Positions 1 through 5,879 of a stretch of 10,408 nt of DNA are shown piece by piece. How positions within the stretch are numbered: position 1 is the stretch's first letter; each line of letters begins with the position of its first letter. The stretch spans positions 1-10,408 of the forward strand of contig CAZAJT010000035.1 of the NCBI GenBank assembly GCA_964485585.1. The letters run 5' to 3'. The notes under the pieces were generated by a model. The model saw nothing but the letters and a program-made list of their open reading frames with translations. It did not search any database and was not told where the DNA came from. This DNA is from CAZAJT01 sp964485585. GTDB lineage: Bacteria; Patescibacteriota; Microgenomatia; UBA1406; GWC2-37-13. The translations under genes were made by a program, and so were the position numbers.

Positions 1-1
1 T

Positions 2-325
2 GATAAACGATATGAGTACTTCGTGTTCGACGATCCACCCTTCCATACGAAGACACTGGTCGCGAGCCTCGCCATCCAGCGGTACCATATCGCCGCCGAC
101 ACCTTCATCAAGCGTTTCCTATCGCTCGATAAGACTCTACTGGATGGTACTCTTGTTCGGGAGCTTTGTGTTCTCGCAAAGGTTCCGGACAACGAGATAC
201 TTGTTCAGAGAATCCTCGAAGAGCTTGAGGAGCGTTTTAAGTTCGAGGGTGCAAACTCTGACCGGCAGCGCACCTATCGCAAGCCACGGCGTGGTGGTGC
301 AACCGGAGTCAGAAGAGGCGGTTAG
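2..325 (+). CDS. 3' end of GC-rich hypothetical protein (partial)
   Basis: An open frame enters from the left edge and stops at TAG 323-325, giving the last 107 residues of an unrecognised protein; the true start is outside the window. The frame is chosen because its third positions are strongly G/C and its residues look natural, with an amphipathic Leu/Glu-rich helix (ILEELEERF) about 40 residues from the end, followed by a basic Arg/Gly-rich tail (RKPRRGG, VRRGG). The overlapping +3 frame is Ser/Arg/Pro-rich and looks like a shadow. No signal peptide or membrane segment is visible. The G/C-ending codon use differs from the AT-richer channel and asparaginase genes that follow and resembles the gene at 3830-4486. 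A nested palindrome follows the stop by 11 bp. Function is unknown; an internal GTG at 23 could serve as a start but nothing singles it out. Confidence 0.6.
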   Translation, partial: DKRYEYFVFDDPPFHTKTLVASLAIQRYHIAADTFIKRFLSLDKTLLDGTLVRELCVLAKVPDNEILVQRILEELEERFKFEGANSDRQRTYRKPRRGGATGVRRGG

Positions 326-336
326 CAACCTACCCG

Positions 337-388
337 CTGTGCCGTTGATGACAGACTCCCTCAAGGAGTACTTGATTTGACGGCACAG
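337..388 (+). terminator. nested inverted repeat after the GC-rich gene, terminator-like
   Basis: Perfect 9-bp arms ctgtgccgt (337-345) and acggcacag (380-388) enclose a smaller hairpin, actcc (355-359) with ggagt (365-369). It lies just after the stop at 325 and before the channel gene. There is no T-run after the stem, so a classical Rho-independent terminator is not shown. It shares gtgccgttga and an acggcac...ccattc right flank with the element at 4498-4553, so the two look related by descent. Confidence 0.45.
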
Positions 389-411
389 TCCATTCCAACA
401 ACGTCTTTGTT

Positions 412-1584
412 ATGATTCGGAAAATTACTATGAGAAAAAAGAAAATTAATATCGGAGAAAAAATTCATGCTTTTTTTGAAGAGCCAAAAGGAATGTTTGC
501 CTATCTGACTCAGGCCTTGATCTTTCTCCTGATTATTGCGTCGGTCGCAATTGTGGTGGTTGAGTTTTGGTATCGCCCGATCTTTCACCGTTATGAAAAC
601 CTCTTTCATATTGTAAACTTCATTATCCTCGGTGTATTTACTGTCGAATATACGTTGCGTGTTACAACAGCAAAAAATAAATTTCAGTATGTCAGAAAAC
701 CGCTGAATATAGTTGATTTTCTCGCAATAGCGCCAAACTATATAGAGTTTCTTCTTCCCTTTTTCGTCGAAACAACGGAATTAAGAGCGCTAAGAATCAT
801 TCGGTTACTTCGTTTCATGAGAATCCTACGGGCATTCCGATTATTCCGATACGGCACACTTCTGAAGAAAGTATTTCAGTATGAAAATACGATTCTTGAG
901 GCCATCACGCCGGTTCTCATATTTTTTACGATTACTAAAACGATAGTCTGGGTATTGGAAGCAAATCGGATCTGGTTAAACATACAAGGACTCGGTGAGT
1001 TATTTGCTATCATCGGTTTTGCCCTTGGTATTATTCTTTCACAGAAGATAGCTTCTACTTACGATAAATTTCTTGAGGTGGAGGCAACGATCATACGACT
1101 CTATGGATCGCTTCGGTCGCTACGAGAAATTCTCAATCTGCAGAAAAAAGGATTGGGGATACGGATGACCAAAGAGTGGATTAACGCGTTCTTATCGCTT
1201 TTGAAAAACCCAAAGGCAAACAATTTCGAGATCAATGATGCAAATATTAAGCTGTATAAAGAGATCTACCCGTTTGAAAAAGCACCCGCTGATCTGGCAG
1301 TGATGTATTCGGATATCTGTCGTGATGGAGCATTTTGTCTCAGCAAAAAAGTGCGTATCACCCCAAAAGCCTATGATACACTCCTTCATCAATCAACAAT
1401 GCTGTATCTTGGTCTCATTGTAGTGTTTATACCAGGACTTACCGGCTTAATATCTATTTTTGTTGCCACATATATCCTCTATGGTATGTACAACATCACG
1501 CAGGATCTTGATTCGATCTTTGGCGGTGAATTTAATCTGATGAACGTTGATCTCACCGAGCTTGAATATCTGGTGGACAATTGA
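412..1584 (+). CDS. voltage-sensor domain fused to bestrophin/DUF4239-like membrane domain
   Basis: Predicted integral membrane ion-conducting protein of 390 residues. Residues about 31-155 form an S1-S4 voltage sensor: S1 near 33-53, S2 near 63-84 with F76 and E79 in the FxxE spacing of the charge-transfer centre, S3 with the N99/D102 pair of voltage-gated channels, and S4 carrying eight arginines at exact three-residue spacing (R125 to R146). A normal family member would continue into S5-pore-S6, but no selectivity filter is seen. Instead a helix at about 165-184 and another at 195-212 lead into a YDKFLEVE segment (217-224) resembling the bestrophin/DUF4239 signature after TM2. Two C-terminal helices (331-358) are followed by DLDSIFGGEFN and NVDLTEL, resembling the bestrophin EDPFG and DLPLD region. 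ATG 412 lacks a Shine-Dalgarno; ATG 430 is an alternative. The asparaginase gene follows by 18 bp. The voltage-sensor call is strong, the bestrophin-like call moderate. Confidence 0.85.
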   Translation: MIRKITMRKKKINIGEKIHAFFEEPKGMFAYLTQALIFLLIIASVAIVVVEFWYRPIFHRYENLFHIVNFIILGVFTVEYTLRVTTAKNKFQYVRKPLNIVDFLAIAPNYIEFLLPFFVETTELRALRIIRLLRFMRILRAFRLFRYGTLLKKVFQYENTILEAITPVLIFFTITKTIVWVLEANRIWLNIQGLGELFAIIGFALGIILSQKIASTYDKFLEVEATIIRLYGSLRSLREILNLQKKGLGIRMTKEWINAFLSLLKNPKANNFEINDANIKLYKEIYPFEKAPADLAVMYSDICRDGAFCLSKKVRITPKAYDTLLHQSTMLYLGLIVVFIPGLTGLISIFVATYILYGMYNITQDLDSIFGGEFNLMNVDLTELEYLVDN

Positions 1585-1602
1585 TAAGATTTCCGTAGTA
1601 AT

Positions 1603-2604
1603 ATGAAAATACTCATTCTCTTTTGCGGCGGCACCATCATCATGAAAAAGAATAAAGATGGAGTACTTGATGTTCCGCCAAAAAAAGAGGCGGTAGACCT
1701 ACTTCTTCATCTCGAACCAAAACTCAGTGAAGTTGCAGATTGCAGTGTTGAATACATAGATAACATTGATAGCGTAAATATGACTCCTAAGCATTGGGAT
1801 ACCATGTCAAAAGCTATTGCAGATAATTATGACAAATACGATGGGTTCGTCATCACACACGGTACCGACACGATGGCATACACTTCGAGTGCGCTGTCGT
1901 GGACTCTCCAGAATCTCGGTAAACCAGTCGTCATCACCGGTGCGCAAATTCCAGGCGGATATCTGGAAACAGACGCCCGTCGAAACTTTATAAATGCAGT
2001 ACGAGTAGCTACCATGGATATCTCAGGAGTCATGATCGTGTTTGATGAAGAAATTATTCTTGGCGCACGCGCGGCAAAAGTATCAGAGTCAAAATTAAAC
2101 GCATATGAAACCGTTAATTGGGACGATCTTGGTGAGATCCGTATTGATATCAGATTGTCAGATGAAGCAAAAAGACGACACAAACGACCCATTAATCTGC
2201 AAACTGGTTTTGAGGGAAACATTGCAGTTGTTTCACTGTTTCCTCAGATGAAAGCAACAACGCTTCATGCTATTTTGGATACGAATATCAAGGGTCTCAT
2301 ACTACGAGGATACGGCTCCGGAAATATTTCTTATGAATATCTACAGGTCTTGAAAGAAGCCAAGAAACGGAAAATCCCGGTGGTAGTGACTACTCAATGT
2401 ATAGAAGGCGCCACACTCATGCATGTGTACGACGTAGGAAAACAGGCGCTAAACGAAGGCGTTATTCAAGCACATGATATGTCTCTTGAGTGCACCATAA
2501 CAAAACTCATGTGGGCGTTGAAACGGGCTCCATACGAATCTGTTCAAGACATTATGTATACTAACTACACCGGAGAAATTAATCTTGAAGGAAAGATTTA
2601 TTGA
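1603..2604 (+). CDS. ansA: L-asparaginase, cytoplasmic type I-like
   Basis: Hydrolyses L-asparagine to aspartate and ammonia; no signal peptide, so cytosolic. The 333-residue length fits the type I family. The N-terminal domain opens with CGGTI, placing the nucleophile at Thr11. NIDSVNM (54-60) supplies the substrate-binding Asp/Ser pair. HGTDTM (86-91) gives the second catalytic set Thr88-Asp89, and Lys159 in ARAAKVS is the lysine partner. ITGAQIP and the TDARRNFINA helix are also typical. The C-terminal domain, with ILRGYGSGN near 234-242 and TTQC near 264-267, is complete. GatD of the tRNA-dependent amidotransferase shares this fold, but its N-terminal extension is absent and no gatE is nearby, so asparaginase is preferred. 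No Shine-Dalgarno is visible, and the 18-bp gap to the channel gene suggests cotranscription. Its 3' end overlaps the convergent minus-strand gene by 26 bp. Confidence 0.88.
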   Translation: MKILILFCGGTIIMKKNKDGVLDVPPKKEAVDLLLHLEPKLSEVADCSVEYIDNIDSVNMTPKHWDTMSKAIADNYDKYDGFVITHGTDTMAYTSSALSWTLQNLGKPVVITGAQIPGGYLETDARRNFINAVRVATMDISGVMIVFDEEIILGARAAKVSESKLNAYETVNWDDLGEIRIDIRLSDEAKRRHKRPINLQTGFEGNIAVVSLFPQMKATTLHAILDTNIKGLILRGYGSGNISYEYLQVLKEAKKRKIPVVVTTQCIEGATLMHVYDVGKQALNEGVIQAHDMSLECTITKLMWALKRAPYESVQDIMYTNYTGEINLEGKIY

Positions 2605-3034
2605 TAGAATAAACGCCACTTTTTAATTCCGCTAACTTAGCGACTGCGTATCCGATGTTATACGATGCGTCCGACATCGCAAAATCTTTCAGAGGCGATA
2701 CTGAACCAACAAGGATGATTGTTTGGTCTTTGCGCTTTAAATGTTTTACTAAAAACTCCACGGTATCAGGCATGGTAAACAAGCCGTGGGCGATGAGTAT
2801 TTTTCTTGATGGCGAAGTTTCAATTATTTCTCCGAGTTTCTGCAAATCTTTCTCTGTTAGTGCCCGTGAATCTTTCATACACACCTCAGTAAAGATACAG
2901 TCTTTGTCAAATCCCAATTTCTTAAAATAGGTAGGGATATTTGAATGCTCACTTACCACTACTGCATCCTGAGCATCATCCCACTCAGAATCAATAGTTC
3001 CTCCGGTCATAATGATATGCATTTTACTTTTCAT
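2579..3034 (-). CDS. stand-alone asparaginase N-terminal-domain protein
   Basis: About 151 residues, corresponding only to the N-terminal domain of an asparaginase; the C-terminal domain is absent and the next gene is convergent, so it is a single-domain protein, not split by a nearby frameshift. The first motif TGGTIDS (Thr13 counted from ATG 3034) and KDSRALT, matching the substrate-contact loop, are kept. The second motif reads HGLFTMPDT instead of HGTDTM, so the catalytic Thr-Asp pair is replaced by Leu-Phe. Ordinary asparaginase activity is therefore doubtful; amino-acid binding or another amide or ester reaction are alternatives. Starts at TTG 3043, ATG 3034 or ATG 3022 are possible. 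ATG 3034 overlaps the upstream gene by 11 bp, implying translational coupling with the ACT-domain protein. Confidence 0.8.
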   Translation of the reverse strand: MKSKMHIIMTGGTIDSEWDDAQDAVVVSEHSNIPTYFKKLGFDKDCIFTEVCMKDSRALTEKDLQKLGEIIETSPSRKILIAHGLFTMPDTVEFLVKHLKRKDQTIILVGSVSPLKDFAMSDASYNIGYAVAKLAELKSGVYSINKSFLQD

Positions 3035-3677
3035 TGCTAGCAAAGAATGTATGTAACGATTGAAATACGGTATCCATATCTTTTTTATTCACAATGAACG
3101 AGATCTCATCGTAGGTACTCAATACATCAACCACCGATATTCGTTTGCTTGCAAATGAGTTAAGAAAGGTGAAAAGAATATTGGGCATTTTCGTATCTGA
3201 TTCACGTATTTTAACCGTCACGCCAACAAGATTATCTAATTCTGCAAGGGGCTTTATCTGCATATGCTTTTTGATCTTCTCTCTTGCATTATCAATACAA
3301 ATGATGGTTGTTTTAGTCGGACCTTCACTCATACAAAATATTTCCTGCACAGCTATATTAAATGGGTGTAATACCGCTATCCTCCGTTGGGTATCTGCAG
3401 TTTTTTCGTATGTTAACGCACATAAAGAAGATCGCATATCAAGGTTGGTAACGGCGACGTCAGCTAAGAGAGAGGGAGCCTTGGACAGTTTCTTAACAAT
3501 ACGGGAAAGAGCAACGACTATTGTTCCTTTCTGAACATCTTTATACGAACTGTTCTCGACTTTTTTATGAATTTTTTCAGCATACGCGCTGAGATTCAGG
3601 AGTCCTGCGCGAGCAGCCTCAGAAGCAATTTCATCCTGAGTGAGCAAATCCAGCACAACGTCCGCAACCTTTATCAT
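3024..3677 (-). CDS. ACT-domain protein, probable amino-acid-responsive regulator
   Basis: A soluble 217-residue protein. The C-terminal part (about 150-212) reads as an ACT-type ligand-binding domain: VGVTVKIRE strand, PNILFTFLNSFASKRIS helix, VVDVLSTYDEISFIV strands, then a final helix. This is close to the ACT repeats that sense amino acids in aspartokinases. The N-terminal 65 residues (LNLSAYAEKIHKKVE, then KGTIVVALSRIVKKL) are helical and resemble the N-terminal domain of small ACT proteins known in archaea and candidate phyla, possibly helix-turn-helix. No kinase or other enzyme domain is present, so regulation is inferred, not shown. It is first in a two-gene operon with the half-asparaginase. 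A TAGAAT -10 (3713-3718) with a TTGAGT -35 (3735-3740) lies upstream. There is no clear Shine-Dalgarno before ATG 3677. Confidence 0.75.
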   Translation of the reverse strand: MIKVADVVLDLLTQDEIASEAARAGLLNLSAYAEKIHKKVENSSYKDVQKGTIVVALSRIVKKLSKAPSLLADVAVTNLDMRSSLCALTYEKTADTQRRIAVLHPFNIAVQEIFCMSEGPTKTTIICIDNAREKIKKHMQIKPLAELDNLVGVTVKIRESDTKMPNILFTFLNSFASKRISVVDVLSTYDEISFIVNKKDMDTVFQSLHTFFASNEK

Positions 3678-3712
3678 ATGTAATATTTACTACAAGTCGT
3701 CCCTTTTGTTAC

Positions 3713-3740
3713 ATTCTACCATATATTTTACAATACTCAA
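3713..3740 (-). promoter_or_regulatory. putative promoter of the ACT/half-asparaginase pair
   Basis: Read on the minus strand, TTGAGT (3740-3735) and TAGAAT (3718-3713) are separated by 16 bp, a sigma70-like arrangement with four and five of six consensus matches. Transcription would start near 3706, leaving a leader of about 29 nt before ATG 3677. The rest of the divergent 152-bp gap to 3829 is AT-rich on the minus-gene side and shows no confident promoter for the plus-strand gene. Confidence 0.5.
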
Positions 3741-3818
3741 ATCCTATAGTAAGATTTACGGAGAAATTGAGGTGGACAGCCTGAGATAAGCTTTGGGTTC
3801 AATCTGCCGCACTTAAAC

Positions 3819-3825
3819 AAGGAGG
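3819..3825 (+). promoter_or_regulatory. strong Shine-Dalgarno fixing the start at 3830
   Basis: aaggagg at 3819-3825 is a full anti-Shine-Dalgarno match four bases before ATG 3830. It is the only strong ribosome binding site in the window and contrasts with the neighbouring genes, which show none. Confidence 0.85.
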
Positions 3826-3829
3826 AACA

Positions 3830-4486
3830 ATGCTTACAATCTTCGCGACGTCGTTCAGGCGCCAGTTTCTGTTGTTCGTTATCGGTGTACTTTTCACATT
3901 CGTCGCCGATATGTTCTCGGGCTTCAGAGCTCCCCTGTCACTGATGATCGCACTACTGTTAGCCCACGTCTTGCCCACGTGGTTCATCGCCTTCACGGAT
4001 TTTGACCGTGAAAATGAGAAGGTGGTGCAGTTCATCTACACCTATGCCGGTCCGACCGGTTTTGGGGTGTTTTTCGGCTCTCTCTTGGGAAATATCATCA
4101 TCACCAGACCCGGAGAGACCGAGCAAGTGGGCTGGTCGGTGTTCATGATCTCGCTTCTGGCCTTCAGCGTCTCTATGGCTTACTGGTTCTCCGGAACCAT
4201 GAGCCGCAGCAGCCGTTACCGTCTCTGGCTTGATTCAGGTCCACCAGAGAAAATCGATCGGCTCGTCACTGCTATGAAGATTGTCAGATATCACAACCGT
4301 GCTGATCATCTGATTCGCTTAGTGACTGTCGGTAATCTATGCGGTATCCTCGAAGGAAGCTGGTGGGATGAAACCGTTCAGCTTCTTGCTGTTGAAATGA
4401 TTGATGAGCGTCTGTCGAACGAGGCAAAGCATGCGCTCTCAAATTTGCTGATCCGGCAGCAACGCGCCAGTCCGAGAAAGAAGTGA
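3830..4486 (+). CDS. four-helix integral membrane protein of unknown function
   Basis: 218 residues, not recognised. Four hydrophobic segments are visible at about 11-28, 34-56, 68-91 and 100-121, followed by a soluble C-terminal region of roughly 97 residues rich in basic residues (SRSSRYR, ending RASPRKK). The soluble part contains DRLVTAMKIVRYHNRADHLIRL and DETVQLLAVEMIDERL, both helical, with no catalytic signature seen. The strong Shine-Dalgarno determines the start. Codon use is visibly richer in G/C-ending codons than in adjacent genes and resembles the partial gene at the left edge, which suggests these two share an origin distinct from the host background. The gene stands alone, divergent from the ACT operon and convergent with the following minus-strand genes, and is followed by a nested palindrome at 4498-4553. 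A small membrane sensor or transport accessory is possible but unproven. Confidence 0.75.
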   Translation: MLTIFATSFRRQFLLFVIGVLFTFVADMFSGFRAPLSLMIALLLAHVLPTWFIAFTDFDRENEKVVQFIYTYAGPTGFGVFFGSLLGNIIITRPGETEQVGWSVFMISLLAFSVSMAYWFSGTMSRSSRYRLWLDSGPPEKIDRLVTAMKIVRYHNRADHLIRLVTVGNLCGILEGSWWDETVQLLAVEMIDERLSNEAKHALSNLLIRQQRASPRKK

Positions 4487-4497
4487 TTCCTCCGCCC

Positions 4498-4553
4498 GTG
4501 CCGTTGAGAACGAATTCGCTTACATCTAGTAAGCGCCCAAGTACCAACGGCAC
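4498..4553 (+). terminator. nested inverted repeat after the membrane-protein gene, terminator-like
   Basis: Perfect 9-bp outer arms gtgccgttg (4498-4506) and caacggcac (4545-4553) enclose a 7-bp hairpin cgcttac (4517-4523) / gtaagcg (4529-4535) with a 5-nt loop. It begins 11 bp after the stop at 4486. No T-run follows. It matches the element at 337-388 in its gtgccgttga left arm, its right flank and its size, so it is either a lineage-specific terminator type or the 3' mark of a mobile cassette. Confidence 0.5.
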
Positions 4554-4572
4554 CCATTCATACCTCCAGTGT

Positions 4573-4631
4573 TTGAAAGATTGTCCTGACAGCCTGAGCG
4601 CAACCTCGTAGGTTGCGGAGAGAAGGTTATA
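4573..4631. repeat. 60-bp hairpin element, copy 1
   Basis: Aligns without gaps to 5821-5879. The left block ttgaaagatt and the right block from gcgcaacctcgtaggtt through cggagag to gttata are conserved, while 4583-4597 has diverged. The core is a hairpin with 8-bp arms cgcaacct (4599-4606) and aggttgcg (4610-4617) around a 3-nt loop. It lies directly downstream of the minus-strand gene ending at 4647, so it may act as a 3'-end processing or termination element, although no U-run follows on that strand. Confidence 0.75.
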
Positions 4632-4646
4632 CGATTCTACTCACCA

Positions 4647-5690
4647 CTAACGCTCCTCTCTAGTTAATTTTGCATTCACTTCACGCAAATACCAACCCTC
4701 TATGTATTCATCAACGGCCGCTACAGACATTTTATCAATTAACTCCTGCAGTTGCTTCCTCGTATAAGTATCAAGCCAAACACGTGGTTTTGGCTCACTG
4801 TGAATCTCTAATGTAGACAAGGTTTTTATGAATTGCTTTACTTCTTCTACTATCGATGGCTTAGGAGAACTACCTGGCTGCTGTTGTGCCTTTGAATACC
4901 CATACTGTACCATAAACCTGTCAATAAGCGCCTGTCGTGAGGGAAACTTTAAGTACCGTTTACTTCCTTCAGGTTCAACTATGTGTAAAATGTCTTCAAT
5001 ATAATATGTAAAGGGAAGCGCAGGCATGTCATCAAATAATGAAACAATGTGGCTAATGATATGCCCTGCACTACTTTGAGAATCAAAAAAATCTTGATTA
5101 TTTGACTGCCAGTTTGGATTATCTCTCTGCCATTCCTCAACGAGTGATCTTGCAACGGCCCGAGTCTTATCTCCAAACTCAAGTCCTTTGAGAAATACCT
5201 GCAAATCAGCATGGCTCCAAATACCGTTTGTCTCTAAATGAGTAGCGACATCCTGACATACTCTCGCAGCCTCCTTCTGAATAACTGCCGTTTCAGTTTG
5301 GCTAAAGCCAAATTTTGGTCGCGCTGTAAAATCTTGGATAAATGGCCCAATGGCTTCTTCAACAGTAAGTTGAAAAAGGGATTCACGAACATTTCCACCC
5401 TCTATACCTCTCAATAGCGCTCTTGTAAATCTTTTCTTTGCCTCAAATCCTGCTTCACCTACTTCTCGTCGTATTTGAACATATCCTTTTTTCAACCCTT
5501 CCTGAAGTTCTACAAGATCTCTTGGATTTGATAAGTCGTATTTTCTCATCGTGCCTCTAACAGGATTTTGCAGATAAACAAACCTATCTGGTTGCGTAGT
5601 GCCCGCAATTGTAGCGGGAACATCAGGCAGATCTCTTGGTTGAGGAACCAATTCTGGCATCTTTTGGTCGGATTGATCTGATTCTGTCAC
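4647..5690 (-). CDS. hypothetical soluble protein
   Basis: No family recognised. About 347 residues from GTG 5690; the frame is open up to TTG 5723, and ATG 5660 is a third option. A TATAAT box at 5702-5697 lies inside the longest version, arguing against TTG 5723. GTG 5690 would sit six bases after the box, the same geometry as the neighbouring gene at 6650, while ATG 5660 would give a 30-nt leader without a Shine-Dalgarno. The protein is hydrophilic and mostly helical, with no membrane segment or signal peptide. The N-terminal stretch is Pro/Asp-rich and probably disordered, and a Gln/Pro/Ser-rich linker (QQQPGSSPKP) separates the C-terminal 75 residues. LQELIDKMSVAAVDEYIEGWY near the end could be a small helical domain. 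It and the next gene are orphans with a shared 3' hairpin element. Confidence 0.7.
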   Translation of the reverse strand: MTESDQSDQKMPELVPQPRDLPDVPATIAGTTQPDRFVYLQNPVRGTMRKYDLSNPRDLVELQEGLKKGYVQIRREVGEAGFEAKKRFTRALLRGIEGGNVRESLFQLTVEEAIGPFIQDFTARPKFGFSQTETAVIQKEAARVCQDVATHLETNGIWSHADLQVFLKGLEFGDKTRAVARSLVEEWQRDNPNWQSNNQDFFDSQSSAGHIISHIVSLFDDMPALPFTYYIEDILHIVEPEGSKRYLKFPSRQALIDRFMVQYGYSKAQQQPGSSPKPSIVEEVKQFIKTLSTLEIHSEPKPRVWLDTYTRKQLQELIDKMSVAAVDEYIEGWYLREVNAKLTREER

Positions 5691-5696
5691 AAACTC

Positions 5697-5723
5697 ATTA
5701 TACACTTTGACAAACTTTGACAA
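5697..5723 (-). promoter_or_regulatory. putative promoter overlapping the 26-bp tandem repeats
   Basis: On the minus strand TTGTCA (5723-5718) is followed after 15 bp by a perfect TATAAT (5702-5697). The spacer is short for sigma70. The -35 hexamer lies inside the tandem repeat, which would place the repeated palindrome at and upstream of the polymerase site, as an operator would be. The predicted start of transcription is near 5690. Confidence 0.5.
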
Positions 5724-5766
5724 CCCCCGGAGTTGAAAATCTTTGACAACCCCCGGAGTTGAAAAT
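5715..5766. repeat. perfect 26-bp tandem duplication with palindromic core
   Basis: Two identical 26-bp units, 5715-5740 and 5741-5766, each beginning ctttgacaaccc. A partial third copy (ctttgacaa) precedes them at 5705-5713. Each contains caacccccggagttg (5721-5735 and 5747-5761), a 15-bp near-palindrome with one mismatched pair. The array abuts the promoter of the minus-strand gene. Two units are too few and too closely spaced for CRISPR. Confidence 0.9.
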
Positions 5767-5820
5767 CACATCCTGAAGACCTAAAAGGAAAAACTCTTAA
5801 ATTTCAACCGTAAAAGGTGC

Positions 5821-5879
5821 TTGAAAGATTATTGCAGCGGCGTTTGCGCAACCTCGTAGGTTACGGAGAGGTCGTTATA
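5821..5879. repeat. 60-bp hairpin element, copy 2
   Basis: Second copy of the element at 4573-4631, in the same orientation. The hairpin is cgcaacct (5847-5854) with aggttacg (5858-5865), carrying one mismatch relative to copy 1. The right end (gttata) abuts the stop codon of the minus-strand gene, which ends at 5880. The gap 5724-5879 otherwise holds only the tandem repeat and no gene. Confidence 0.75.

Noticed and set aside
12..380. 122-codon ORF over the left-edge gene
   Set aside because: The Ser/Arg/Pro-rich composition is typical of the shifted frame of a GC-rich gene; the frame ending at 325 has the expected G/C-ending codons and runs in from the window edge.
376..416. Promoter for the channel gene (TTGACG 377-382 with TATGAT 411-416)
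   Set aside because: The 28-bp spacing is far too long and the -10-like box overlaps the first possible start codon.
412..1584. Ordinary voltage-gated potassium channel
   Set aside because: The S1-S4 region fits, but no pore helix or GYG-type filter is present in the remaining 230 residues.
1827..2222. 131-codon minus-strand ORF inside ansA
   Set aside because: It lies wholly within a well-supported asparaginase gene and its translation has no recognisable features.
2579..3043. Truncated asparaginase pseudogene
   Set aside because: The frame is intact, coupled to an upstream gene and ends cleanly, and stand-alone N-terminal-domain proteins of this kind are known; however, the altered second motif keeps degeneracy possible.
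3790..3812. tRNA-like T-arm sequence (gggttcaatc)
   Set aside because: No matching acceptor, D or anticodon arms can be built around it.
4498..4553. Integron attC-like site
   Set aside because: The size and nested stems fit, but the arm ends read gccgttg/caacggc, which are not the RYYYAAC...GTTRRRY boxes of attC in either orientation, and no integrase is present.
5715..5766. CRISPR array
   Set aside because: Only two directly abutting units with no spacers and no cas genes; this is a tandem duplication.
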